The notes: a model not told the origin generated them from the letters alone. A stretch of 15,417 bases of DNA from Pleurotus djamor (GCA_029747585.1 JAPEVF010001016.1:1-15417); one strand, 5' to 3'; positions 1 through 9,379 are shown, counted from the stretch's first letter. Numbers and translations are program-made.

Positions 1-1
1 C

Positions 2-580
2 GAATATTCCCATGACCGCCCTCACCTTTCTATCTCACTCCCAAAACCTTCTTACTCTTACGAGGAAGAGACGTTTGAAAAGTGCCTAGATGCTCTTTCT
101 GCACTCCCGCTATGGAAGATTCCCGGTTTATGTTTAATGGGATTTTCCGAGGCCAGGGATTATCCCTCCAACATGTTGGAGCCATTCAAGGCGGTCGAAG
201 TGCTGAAGCTCTCGAATTGCAGAGCACCAATGATTCGAAATTCTGGAACGATGCCGCTGCTGAGAACCATCATCGTCAGCGAGTATGAGTATCGCCAGAT
301 CGATGGTCAATATGGAATGTTTGAAGAGGTATACGATCTCTTGACATCTAGGCGACGTCTCGGGACACCTATTGAGAAGGTCTACATCGAGAACTGTGGG
401 CTTCCTCCGGGCGCTATCGAAAGACTGGAGCGCATTGCCGAAGTCGCTTGGGATGGAGTCGAAGTGCCAATGTGCTTGCTGTCTGATGGCGGCTGGCCTG
501 GGATGGACTCTGATACTTCCGACTCCGATTCCTCTGAGTCTACCACTTCTTCTGATTGGATCGCCGAATTCGATTCTTGA
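2..580 (+). CDS. F-box-like/LRR protein, 3' part only (5' end off window)
   Basis: The frame is open from the left edge to TGA at 578-580, giving 192 visible residues; the N-terminus lies outside the window. It aligns closely with the C-terminal third of the next gene: SALPLWKIPGL here against AALPLSTVPSL there, PFKAVEVLKLSNC against PFHAVEVVKISRC, and LRTIIVSEYE against LRMIIMSECD. Both then have an IEKVYIENC / LEKICIEGC strand and a VAWDGVE / VEWDGLT segment. The protein ends in an acidic Ser/Asp-rich tail (DSDTSDSDSSES), as does its neighbour. In the agaric F-box-like family the N-terminal F-box would bind Skp1 in an SCF ubiquitin ligase and the LRR-like part would select substrate; that function is family inference, because the F-box itself is not visible here. 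No intron is needed in the visible part. It is the upstream member of a tandem pair. Confidence 0.8.
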   Translation, partial: EYSHDRPHLSISLPKPSYSYEEETFEKCLDALSALPLWKIPGLCLMGFSEARDYPSNMLEPFKAVEVLKLSNCRAPMIRNSGTMPLLRTIIVSEYEYRQIDGQYGMFEEVYDLLTSRRRLGTPIEKVYIENCGLPPGAIERLERIAEVAWDGVEVPMCLLSDGGWPGMDSDTSDSDSSESTTSSDWIAEFDS

Positions 581-896
581 TAAACAAGGTGGTTGTGTGC
601 TCAGCTATATACTCTATATCAAGATAAGTATACAATCGTTCTTGTACAGTAACAATATCTAGAGACTCCATGGCTCCAAGGTCTGAGTTCTTTTCCATGG
701 ACCCTTCATCCTCTTTTTTCATCCTGGGCTTATACCCTGTTTTATCTCCTCGCTTTCGTAGTGTCGAGGATCAAAGTCGACTTGCCAGGACTTGTTTCGT
801 CAGTGTGTCCTCGCTACATCAGGGGTGGCTCCTGTTGGACTGTCCCGGTGGCAATTGTTGACTTTTGAACTTTTGAACCCTTGATCAGTATTCACC
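581..896. other. intergenic spacer between the two F-box-like genes
   Basis: No gene is seen here. The first part, about 600-660, is AT-rich (TATATACTCTATATC) and probably holds the 3' UTR and polyadenylation region of the upstream gene. The rest should carry the promoter of the second gene, but I see no convincing TATA box. Short ORFs on both strands have no recognisable features. Confidence 0.5.
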
Positions 897-2647
897 ATGG
901 TTGGGTACACTCTGAGTCACTGTCCTCACGTTTCTGACGCTGTGTATATAGGTCAATACACCCCAAACCGCTTTGGACAACGAAATAGCGACCTGTGATG
1001 ACCATATACAAGACCTCTCGACAAGGGCGGCCGAGTTGATGTCAACCGGACGCGACTTGTGGCACCAGCGGAATACCCATAGCCCCATATCCGAGCTTCC
1101 CAACGAACTCCTGGGGGCGATTTTCGCTGAAGCAAGGGAAAGCTATTGGGAATCAATGAATCATGATGGCCCCGACTATCGTGATATTTGGCTCTACACC
1201 TTGTGCGAAGTATGTTCTCGATGGCGGATGGTCGCGCGCAGTACCCCTCACTATTGGAGATTTATCACCCTTTCCTTGAACACAGAGAGAGTCTTCGAGG
1301 CGCTTCAGCGCTCTGGATCATCGCCTCTATGCATACAAGGCCATATCACTGGGTATGAACTCAGGATTCCAGAGTTTAAAGCAGCCTTTGAATGGCTCAC
1401 ATCGCGTTTGGAGAGGGTACAGAGCTGGAACTTGGTGCTTCCTTGCGATGGCCAACTCGATCACGCCTTTAACTCTTCTGCACCACTATTGGAAACACTC
1501 TGTCTCAGATTCCCAGACGCCGTCAAGAGCGTAGACATACCTCCTACAATGAGCACCCTCCGNTACACTCAAGCTCTTCAACTTGATCCCGAAAGTCAAA
1601 CTGCCATACCTACCGTGCCTCCGACAACTCTCCGTTACCGTCATGCAGTCACTCGAGCTGATAGAGATAGAGTCAGCTTGGGTGATCAACTCATTGCACA
1701 ATACGCCGATGGTTGAACATGTTATCCTCGATTTCTTTCTTTTTAAAGCTAATGTTGGCGACATCACAGCAGTGACACCGACTTCCCTTCCGCATCTTTC
1801 CTATTTCTCCCTCTGGTGCTATTTTCCTTCATTCCCCATAAACTTTTTTGATTTTATCAATTTCCCCGAATCCGCAATAATCAAGTTCATCTGTAATGGA
1901 GGCGAGCCTTCAGCCACTGATTTGACCGGTCTCCGAGACTTTTTGGTCCGATTTTCTACTCAGAGGGACACCTCTATCTCTCAAGTTTCCATCTCTGGGG
2001 ATGATGAACTAGAGCTCGCTGTGCTTACTGATCAATCTGCACCGGAACCCCACATAACCATTTCGCTACCTACAGCCCTACCCGAAAACAACGTCGAGGA
2101 TTACATGAACGTCTACGCCGCACTGCCTCTGTCGACGGTTCCTAGCCTTGTTCTTGATAGCCTATCCTGTTGTTTCCCTCCGGGCTACAACTTCCTCCAG
2201 CCATTCCACGCAGTCGAGGTCGTGAAGATATCCCGTTGCACTCAGCACATGTTCGACAATCTCAAACCCATAGCAGGGGTTATCCCTCTTCCAAATCTAC
2301 GGATGATCATCATGTCGGAATGCGATGCTCGCGACGACATATTCTTGGAATTGGTCAAATTTCTGGAGAACCGGCTTCCACACAGTGAAGCTGATGGGCT
2401 AGAGAAGATTTGCATTGAGGGATGTGACATCGCGGACGAACAGGTTATCGAGCGTCTCCAAGCATTTTGTGAGGTGGAATGGGATGGCTTGACTTCGGCG
2501 ACGGACGTTTGGGAACCATCTTCGAGCGACGAAAGTGAAGGTTCTGACTGGTCGGATTCCTCTGAGGGCTCTCTCGCCAGTGGTGATGCTTACACGCGAT
2601 CCAAGAGAGAATACAATATCTCCGATGTCAACCTAGAGCCACATTGA
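897..2647 (+). CDS. F-box-like/LRR protein, frame broken by one ambiguous base
   Basis: A long coding stretch runs from 952 to TGA at 2645-2647. It opens with a coiled-coil-like segment (ALDNEIATCDDHIQDLSTRA), then an F-box-like motif (SPISELPNELLGAIFAEAR, about residues 45-63), a CSRWRMVARSTPHYW segment, and LRR-like strands to an acidic Ser-rich tail. This order is typical of agaric F-box-like proteins, which are expected to be SCF substrate adaptors. The frame changes at the N at 1563: codons upstream are in frame 1 and downstream in frame 2. Dropping that single base gives a smooth STLRTLKLFN join, so the shift is probably a sequence error and the gene intact (about 565 residues). The start is uncertain. 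ATG 897 (CACCATGG context) could be a 3-nt first exon spliced to 952 over an intron at 900-951 that ends TATATAG and has a CTGAC branch site. The alternative, ATG 1039, would lose the N-terminal coil. Confidence 0.75.
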
Positions 2648-2862
2648 CTCTGACTTTCCGTTTTGTAAGTAGGTTAGCTCGGTCAACTTAGGGCCCAAGG
2701 GGATTGCCCCCTGCCTCGTTGGGAGGGGGGGGGGCGTGGGGTAGATATTCGAGGAGACAGTCCACATGGGGAGCAAATAAATAGTACCAGTCTTATAACC
2801 TACCTCTTATCCTACATATACGCCGGAATTTATGCCCGTGCATCGCGCAAGGAAACACGTCG
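2648..2862. other. convergent 3' region with a G10 run
   Basis: This spacer lies between the stop codons of the plus-strand F-box-like gene and the minus-strand membrane-protein gene. It holds both 3' UTRs. A run of ten G at 2725-2734 inside a G-rich patch is the only notable element. No gene is seen. Confidence 0.6.
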
Positions 2863-4139
2863 CTATGATGACTTCTCATCCAGATTGATCGTTGACTTGG
2901 GACCGACGTCATTCACACTTCTCATTCCGCCTGATTCCAAGTCTGTCTCCGACTCCGACTGAAATTGCGATTCATGGGAGCCAGCCGTAGCGGCGGGACC
3001 ACCAAAAGCTAGAGGAAGCGTGGCGTTGGTGAAGTTGTAGGTATATTCAGCCGCCGTTTGGTTCTTCGCGCGGATGATTATGAGGTTGAATGCGATTGGA
3101 ATGACTTGGACTTGCTATCAACGATATGACAAAGTAAGCGGATGCTGTGGATGAGGAGAATCGTGGGTGGGTGGCTTACAGCGTTCCCGACAATGACAAA
3201 AGAGTTGCTGTTGGTGACATAGACTGCTGTCGAGACAATTGCGGTGATAGTCAATATGAGACCGGATTCAATAACGATGCGGATGACTTGTTGAAGTCGT
3301 GTTGATGGACGGGGTTGTCCCGAGCTTTGTTGCGCAAGAGAGCCAGTGGCTCGCATGGTACTAATATAACGAGCGGTTTCACGGTCGACCCGCCAGATTC
3401 GCCATATGATGAGAGCTGCCAGAGGCTTAGTTCGACCAGAACCAGATTGAGGTGAGCGAGGGGAGTAGACGTACCAGTTGTGAGAACGTTTTGGATAAGC
3501 GTGGTCAGTGTCGATGTCATGATGATTGGCTTGAGTTTGATGAACTGCAGTGTCGCACGAGCTTGTAGGGCCACTTCCAAGACGATCGTCCATATAGCGG
3601 TGATAAAACTCCCGAGTAAGAGTAGGAGAGGAATAATTACGACCCTGTTGTTTTTTCCATACACGATCCAGCATCGGTATATCTACACCAACACCCAAGT
3701 AAGTGGCGATTCAGTGTTTGACTTAGAAAGGGGCTTACAAGGACACCATCCCCTATAATTATAGGGAAGACAACATCCACAGTCTTGGACAGCGCTTCAG
3801 CAACCAAGCACATACTGGGAGAAAGCGACTTACACCCATGATGTTTATCCAGTCTGAGATATTTGTGAATTCTTCAATGGCACCCCCGGCGCCTTTGTAC
3901 AGGATAAACGCCTTGATGTTGTGTAGCAAGGTGAGGGACATATCGAGGGTGGCGAAGGCGGCAAGGACGATGGCGATCAAAAGCATTGGCCACTGAATCG
4001 ACGAAGAGGACTTCCTGGTACCATTAGACCATAGCAAAGCACGGATGCAGGGCGGGAAGGTGACGACAACGAAGCCAAATAGAACTGCCTCGACGAAGAG
4101 ACCGACAAGCTGACTCTCGTCGATTTCAAAGGTCGCCAT
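2863..4139 (-). CDS. seven-transmembrane fungal membrane protein (5 exons, 348 aa)
   Basis: Exons on the minus strand: 4139-3834, 3783-3739, 3682-3475, 3415-3180 and 3114-2863 (stop TAG 2865-2863). The introns are 50, 56, 59 and 65 nt, start with GTAAGT, GTAAGC, GTACGT and GTAAGC, and all end in AG; the joins keep phase. Seven hydrophobic segments lie at about residues 11-33, 50-72, 103-125, 131-155, 169-192, 230-252 and 258-280. The third contains GDGVLIYRCWIVYG, a signature I recall from a large agaric family of seven-helix, receptor-like proteins of unknown function. TM5 ends in ALIIWRIWRVDR. The soluble tail (about 282-348) is Ser/Glu-rich and contains N-glycosylation-type sites (NQT, NFT, NAT). 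The 15-codon second exon encodes the start of TM3. The start ATG 4139 begins MATFEIDESQLVGLF, a plausible N-terminus directly before TM1. A G-protein-coupled role is only a possibility; no ligand can be inferred. Confidence 0.88.
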
Positions 4140-4190
4140 GGGGGGTAAGTAAGTGGGGCTGCTAGGGAGTTCCCGAGAAGACGAAGACTC

Positions 4191-4200
4191 CTACTTATAG
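4191..4200 (-). promoter_or_regulatory. TATA-like box upstream of the seven-TM gene
   Basis: The minus strand reads CTATAAGTAG here, about 55 nt upstream of the ATG at 4139. The spacing matches that of the clearer TATA box of the secreted-protein gene at 10789. The element is degenerate, so this is tentative. Confidence 0.4.
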
Positions 4201-4248
4201 AGCGCACCCTGTGGTCAGAACCTATTCTTGATATGAAGAAGGAATGAT

Positions 4249-4617
4249 TTACTCAACACCTAAGTATCGTTCAGCTGTCCTTCCGATATCAAGGATAAGA
4301 TTAGTTTTTGTGCCTGCTTGTCCTTGTGGCCATGGGGGCGGGATGTTTCCGCGGGTTGAGCACCTGTCGTGGACTTTGAACCATAATCGACCATCGACCT
4401 TGCTCGGAGGGGGTAGGCAGTGACTGGTGACTGCGCTATAGATATACTCTAATCGCTGACATTCGCCACCCAAAATTAAATACGGAATCTTCTCTTCCGT
4501 CGCTGAAAATCCATTGTTCCGGTTGCCCTCTTGACAATCTCTGCACGCACATCCTGGCTGCGCATTGTCACATTGAGGTATAGACGTCGGCGCGCCTAGA
4601 AGTTGGCCGACGGACAT
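4249..4617 (-). CDS. doubtful hypothetical ORF, 122 aa
   Basis: This is an uninterrupted ATG-started frame (MSVGQLLGAPTSIPQ) ending 109 nt upstream of the seven-TM gene on the same strand. It contains a cysteine cluster, C-x6-C-x-C-x2-C (CDNAQPGCACRDC), and later single cysteines, but has no signal peptide, membrane segment or family I recognise. Most genes nearby are split by introns every 100-250 nt, so a single-exon gene here would be unusual. An acceptor-like TTTCTTAG about 20 nt upstream means it could be the last exon of a longer gene. It may equally be a chance ORF or a remnant. Confidence 0.25.
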   Translation of the reverse strand: MSVGQLLGAPTSIPQCDNAQPGCACRDCQEGNRNNGFSATEEKIPYLILGGECQRLEYIYSAVTSHCLPPPSKVDGRLWFKVHDRCSTRGNIPPPWPQGQAGTKTNLILDIGRTAERYLGVE

Positions 4618-5413
4618 ATCTAAACGAGGGCCTAAGAAACCAAACAAGGGAATTCTTTCTCCTAAAATAAATCGATTATCAAGGTCCGTCCTTCAAGGAA
4701 GTTAAATTGAAGCGTACGGGAGAAGCCTGATGGGTGATGGAGCAGTTTGACCAATGACACACGGGTGTGAGGGCATCGGAGGCATCGAAGACTATTCCTT
4801 GAAGGAAGTTTCAAGGAAGTACACAGGTTCCTGAAGCTGGAGCTTGTGCTTGATCGATGATCGATAACCACAGGGTCGTATTGACGTGGTTGAGACTTGA
4901 GACTGGTGGTACGCAACAAAAACCATAGGTGGGGAGAAAGACCTCTGCCTATAAAAATGGCGATACTGATATCCGAGGCCAAGGGACGCGAGGATGCACG
5001 GATCAACCCCAATTTTATTAAATCATGTCTATTACCGTCGACGCAGATCGAAGCTTGGATGGGTGCCTATAGATATTAGGCTGAATAATTAGACACTGTG
5101 TAGGTATCGCTGGAGCAGGATTGGGAAGGGTGTCAATCGAAAACGTACCATGGCGCGGGGCAACAGCAACGCCCATCTGATGTCGGGCTGCTAGAGAATT
5201 TGAGAAAAGCTCCTAAAATGATCACGATGACTATCAAAAGGTAGTGCAACACATTCTTTGTTCTCCTCAACGTTGAGGATCTGATCGGGGGCCGCGAGAG
5301 GTGTGAAAGTGGTGGAATATGGGATTGCATTCGAGTGTGATATCAACACAACATATGAGTATCCAGAATATCGAGATGATGCCATATAATGGCAGTGCTT
5401 GGGTGGAGAAGAG
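4618..5413. other. gene-poor stretch without a supported gene
   Basis: There are only short ORFs without family features. Notable elements are the odd-centred palindrome TTCCTTGAAGGAA at 4795-4807 with a related CCTTCAAGGAA at 4690-4700, a GATCGATGATCGAT repeat near 4853-4866, and a TATAAAA on the plus strand at 4950-4956 with no credible gene behind it. On the minus strand a 65-codon ORF (5330-5133) has one hydrophobic segment (YLLIVIVIILGAFL) and a donor-like GTACGT after it. That is too little to call a gene. Confidence 0.4.
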
Positions 5414-6621
5414 TTAGTCGGTCGTGAGGCGCTTCTTGGAAACCTCCTGCTTGATTCTCTTGGGTGTCTGTGTCGATGGCCCAGGATCATCCAAGGCCTC
5501 TTGCTTAACCGTAGGACGCTTTCTCTTCCTATTCTTTCCCGCGAGTCGATTGGATAGGGTATCAAGGCGAGCTTGAAGTTGCTTCATTTGATCCTGGATT
5601 GAGCAGCAAATAAGTGTCGAACAGAGAGCGGGGATCCTTGGCGTCACCTGAATGGAATTGAACTCGTTGACGGCAGATTCGTTGTCATCGTCAGAGAGGT
5701 TCAATGCTTTAGGGAAGGACGGAGGTGGTGCGATAGGGTCCGAGGTGGCTGGTCCAGGGGTTGGGTGACGAGGAGCAATTTCATTTGCCTGTAGGACAGC
5801 TGCGCAGGAGTACTTGGTTGGCACATATTATGTTAAAAACATGAAACTGACCAAGTGGCTGGTAGCTGAATGAAAACGTTGCAAGGTTGTTTATAAGACG
5901 AAGTTGACGACGGTAGGCATATTCGGGCATCTCAGAACTTGAAGGTTGATCTAGTCTGAAAAAAACGAGAACATGAAACGGGTGTTATCCAGACGAGTGT
6001 CAGAGACCGAACCCAATACAATGAACACCAGCCTTCTTCGCCGTCTCATGGACGATTTGATTTGGCATGGCAGAGACGAAAGATCTTGCCGTTTGGCCCA
6101 ACGGCTCAACCTCCCAAATTTCGAGTTGGATGGTCCCATATGCCGCGTTTGGTGAGACATCTATGAAACTCTCCTCATCTGTCCCACGAAAGGATGGATT
6201 GGTTTAAAGCAAAACTGCTGGTAGGGAGGTGGATACCTGTTAGCTTGAGAGCAGAGAATACCAGTTTGCTCCGCTCCGTTGAGGAGACACAAATCGACTC
6301 AAAACAGCCTGAAGGAGGCTGATCACACCAAAGAGAGTCAACAGAAACACCATCCAAGAACAAGCCAGCCATAGCACGTCTCTCCGGCAGCTTGAAGCGC
6401 GCGGGAAGCGGCTCCACGGCTTGGAAGTGAACTTGGAAGTGCTGGGGGAGAGGTGGTGAGCGAACAGCGGGTCTACAAATGATATCTTAACTCACTTTTC
6501 CCTCTTCAGAAGCTATCCAGCACTCGGCCTTGTCTTCTTCTTCAGAGATCCGAGTGCCATATTCCGCCGCGACGGTGTCTTCAACAGAAATCCAAGCAGA
6601 GAACCCGTTGCGTTGAGGCAT
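5414..6621 (-). CDS. DUF7918-like protein, paralogue A, lacking the C-terminal SIM (6 exons, 310 aa)
   Basis: Exons: 6621-6496, 6441-6237, 6178-6013, 5955-5852, 5799-5648 and 5593-5414 (stop TAA). Introns are 52-58 nt. The body holds the family landmarks: NGFSAWISVE (residues 5-14), AECWIAS (32-38), LFLDGVSVDSLW, AYGTIQLEIWEVEPLG, VHETAKKAGVHCIG, FSFSYQPL and VLQANEIAPR. An acidic patch (LSDDDNES) follows, then a short coil (QMKQLQARLDTLSNRL), a basic run KNRKRKR (271-277) and two psi-K-x-E motifs, VKQE (280-283) and IKQE (298-301). The protein stops at KKRLTTD without the GEVIDLTLD-type ending of its paralogues, and no such motif is seen in any frame just downstream. Intron 3 begins with the unusual donor GTTCGG, as in B. 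ATG 6621 was chosen because it aligns with the starts of B and D; an upstream in-frame codon would add 28 unaligned residues. Molecular function is unknown. Confidence 0.88.
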
Positions 6622-7005
6622 GAAGATGAGAAGGAGATGGTATGATGTCGAAGTTTCTTCGCAGCAGGTTAACGCGTGCACTCCGACCAGCCACCAGGAG
6701 TTCAAACGTTCGAAAGTTCATCCTTCTTGTCGGTTACCAAGCGATGATCAATGACTTCGCGCCTATCATACCAGTTAGGGGCGCGAATACGCTTGTCAAG
6801 CTTGCCTCGGGTTGTTCGCCGGACGTGTATGGTGCTGGCGCGGATACCGTTACAGTCGCCTGACAATGATGTTCAATACATTTAACAATAATGAAGCACA
6901 TATAATGAGTAACAGTGATATCTGGGGGCAGGAAATGTCATAAATGTACAATAAATTTAACATACATAATGGTGTGTGGAGCGAGGCCTTGAGGGTGGGG
7001 AAGAG
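6622..7005. other. spacer between paralogues A and B
   Basis: This holds the promoter side of A and the 3' flank of B, both on the minus strand. The part at about 6870-6970 is AT-rich (3' UTR of B). A 73-codon plus-strand ORF here has no recognisable features and is not called. Confidence 0.5.
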
Positions 7006-8226
7006 TCAATCGATTGTGAGGTCGATGACTTCACCTGGCTGAAGTTTGGGGGCCTCCTTCGCATTCTCCAGCTTGACTTTCTTCGTCGCGCGCTTGGATG
7101 GGCCGGGAACATTAGAATCGTCTTGCTTGACGGCTGTGTGGTTTCTTTTCCTATTCTTACGACGGTCAGACAAGGCGTCCAAGCGAGCTTTAAGCTGCGT
7201 TATTTGATCCTGGACCGAGCGTGATGGGCTGAGCAAACGGCAAACTCTGAAGGAACTTACGTGGATGAACTTGCATTCTTCGTCCGTAGATTCATTGTCG
7301 TCATCACCTGCCGGGGCCTCAGGGATGGACGGAGGTGGTGTGATAGGGTTTGTGGTAGCTATTTCGCGGGTTGGCCTAGGAGCAATCCCTTTCGCCTGCA
7401 AAAGGTCTGGGAACATAAAGGGAGATCAACGGCCTTAACGACCAAGGGGTTGGTAGGAGAACGAGAATGTCACAAGCTTCTTGATGCGATGATACTTGGG
7501 CGAAATGACGCTTCTGCCGGTGTCACGCGTTGAAGCTTCTCCGAGTCTGAAAGTCAATTGAGCAAGAGTAAACATTCAATATTCAAGGGTTGGAGTCAGA
7601 AAGCGAACCCAACACAATGGCCGCCAACTTTCTTTGCTGTCTCATGAACTGTCTGACTTGGCATAATGGGGATGAAGCGTTTTGCTCTGGATCCCGTAGT
7701 TTCAACTTCCCATACCTCAACCCAAATCGTACCATACGCCGCGTCCGGCGGTACACCTTTGTATCTCTCATCATCTATCACAAAAAAGAATGGGTCAGTT
7801 GAGAGTAAGATTGCGGGTAACTTGTCAGATCATTACCGGACAAAGTGAGGGTAGAGAATATCAATTTCCTCCGTTGTGCCAAGGAGATGCGTATAGAATC
7901 AAAGGTCCCGGTTGACGGGGGTTGACAGCACCACTTCGACCCGACATAAACACCATCAACAAAGAATCGAGCTACGACACGTCTTTTCAGCCGCGCAGAG
8001 GATATGGGTAGTGCTTCCAAGGCGCTAAATTGGATTTCAAAGTGCTGCGAGGAAAGATACTGGTTGCTACGACCCGCCACGGGATGGTTTTGCAACTCAC
8101 TTTTCCCTCTTTGGACGCAATCCAGCACTCAGCCTTGTCCAACTCTTTGAGAATCCGAGTAGAGTATTCTGTCGCAACGGAGCCTTCAATGGAAATCCAA
8201 GCAGAGAATCCTTTGCATTCAGGCAT
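7006..8226 (-). CDS. DUF7918-like protein, paralogue B, with C-terminal SIM (6 exons, 317 aa)
   Basis: Exons: 8226-8101, 8044-7837, 7774-7609, 7546-7443, 7406-7261 and 7209-7006 (stop TGA). Introns are 56, 62, 62, 36 and 51 nt; the 36-nt fourth intron is the shortest in the window. Landmarks are KGFSAWISIEG (5-15), AECWIAS (32-38), FFVDGVYVGSKW, AYGTIWVEVWEVETTG, VHETAKKVGGHCVG, FSFSYQPL and LLQAKGIAPRP. A proline-rich, then acidic linker (GDDDNESTDEE) leads to a coil (QITQLKARLDALSDRR), a basic stretch (KNRKRN), VKQD (277-280) and VKLE (295-298), both close to the SUMO-acceptor consensus psi-K-x-E/D. The protein ends exactly at VIDLTID (311-317), the same core as the well-known SIM of PIAS SUMO ligases. 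A nuclear, SUMO-linked role is inferred; the body has no known activity. Confidence 0.9.
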
Positions 8227-8427
8227 GAGTGAGGAAGTGGACTGTGGTATGCCAGTGTACTATGTAGGGTTGGGGTACCCCGTGCTACCCGTGACGCGGT
8301 CACATGCACTGGAAGTCAGGGGCGTGACTTTCATTTTAACATTTAGTTCCGTCTCGAGAATTTCTGAACCACTCTGTCCATTGCAATCACATCGAAAGCA
8401 AGCTAAAAGCAGTTGTATTACAAGGGG

Positions 8428-9379
8428 CTAAAGTAGGAGACAAGCAGCGAGACCAGCCCCCACCAAAAGACCAGCACCACGCTTCACTGGTACAGCTGCA
8501 TCTGAGGAAGACGCAGCGGGCGCAGCTTCACTTGTTGCCGAAGATGATCCTTGGACGGGTTCTACGCTCGTCGCTGAAGGGCTGGTCGCTGAAGGGTTTG
8601 CCGCTGGAGGGCTCGTCGCTGCAGATTCTGCGGGAGGTGTTGTTGCCTCAGGCCAGGGAGATGTTCCAGATGCTGGCCCAATTCCCATTGCAGCCGCCTG
8701 GGAGTAATGTGACATTCAATTTTCTACCCCGTAGACGAAATAGAAGGAAGGACGATACCCTGAAAGCCTCAAAAGACTGCTCGGGAGGGGCATTGATCGC
8801 GAAGACCATGCCGCGCTCACAGTGGCTATACATGCGGCGTTAGAAGGCTGTTCTGTCCGAGAAACCAAAGATATACTCACTTTTCGGGGACAGTTTGACG
8901 ACAGAAAAACCAGATAGGTTCATCGCTGTCGACGGTGAAACTCCATGTTGAGCGTCCACCACTACCACTGATACTGATGAAACCAGACTCAAAGACGGGT
9001 ACTCGCTCCACGCAAGGCTGAGCAAACGTTGATCGAGCGAGAGACTGCATCCAATCGTTGTGTTATGGACCATACGACGATGAGGGATTCCGATGACCTA
9101 CATGGTTGCCTGAAAAGCTAAGGGGAAATAAGTACTGAAAGAACTACAGTAAAAGATGAGTAGTCACTTACAACTGAAAAAGGACGGTGTCACCGGCCTG
9201 CGCTGTAATACTGTGGAGGAGATTTGTACTGAGGAATTTATAACTTCGCGAAGGTGGTCATGAACGTACCTAGGAGGGTTGAACGTGAAGCCGCCGACCC
9301 CAACAACAACCGGGAATTGGGCTGCCAATGCGCTCGGCGCAGTGATGAGGGGTAAGGCGACGACAGCTAGCGGATACAT
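8428..9379 (-). CDS. secreted GPI-anchored cupredoxin (serine-rich extracellular type), 6 exons, 221 aa
   Basis: Exons: 9379-9270, 9210-9172, 9117-9102, 9044-8881, 8825-8759 and 8697-8428 (stop TAG). Introns are 59, 54, 57, 55 and 61 nt. The third exon is only 16 nt but supplies the copper ligand His. A signal peptide (residues 1-20, ending SALAA) is followed by FTFNPPSITAQAGDTVLFQF, the usual start of fungal extracellular cupredoxins. The type 1 copper ligands are all present: H55 (GNH), C103 (WFFCR), H111 (NHC) and M116 (GM), spaced C-x7-H-x4-M. MVFAINAPPEQSFEAF follows, as in the family. From about residue 133 the chain is Ser/Thr/Pro/Ala-rich and ends in a GPI-type tail (small residues, then GAGLLVGAGLAACLLL). 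A plasma-membrane or cell-wall electron-transfer or copper-binding role is likely; the redox partner is unknown. It sits between the two paralogue pairs without an evident functional tie. Confidence 0.9.
8567..8626 (-). repeat. 15-nt coding minisatellite in the cupredoxin stalk
   Basis: Four degenerate 15-nt units (8567-8581, 8582-8596, 8597-8611, 8612-8626) encode five-residue repeats SAATS, PPAAN, PSATS, PSATS in the Ser/Pro-rich stalk. The first two units differ by one base. Stalk length could vary between strains. Confidence 0.7.

Noticed and set aside
4950..5079. TATAAAA on the plus strand followed by an ATG-containing ORF (4897-5079)
   Set aside because: The ATG lies directly at the TATA-like sequence, the ORF is only about 40 codons beyond it, and it has no recognisable feature.
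5133..5330. 65-codon minus-strand ORF with one hydrophobic segment (YLLIVIVIILGAFL)
   Set aside because: It lies in the 3' flank of paralogue A, has no signal peptide or family match, and no convincing splice partner could be found; kept only as a remark.
5191..5565. 124-codon minus-strand ORF overlapping the last exon of paralogue A
   Set aside because: It is a shadow frame: the same DNA encodes the conserved coil and psi-K-x-E motifs of A in another frame.
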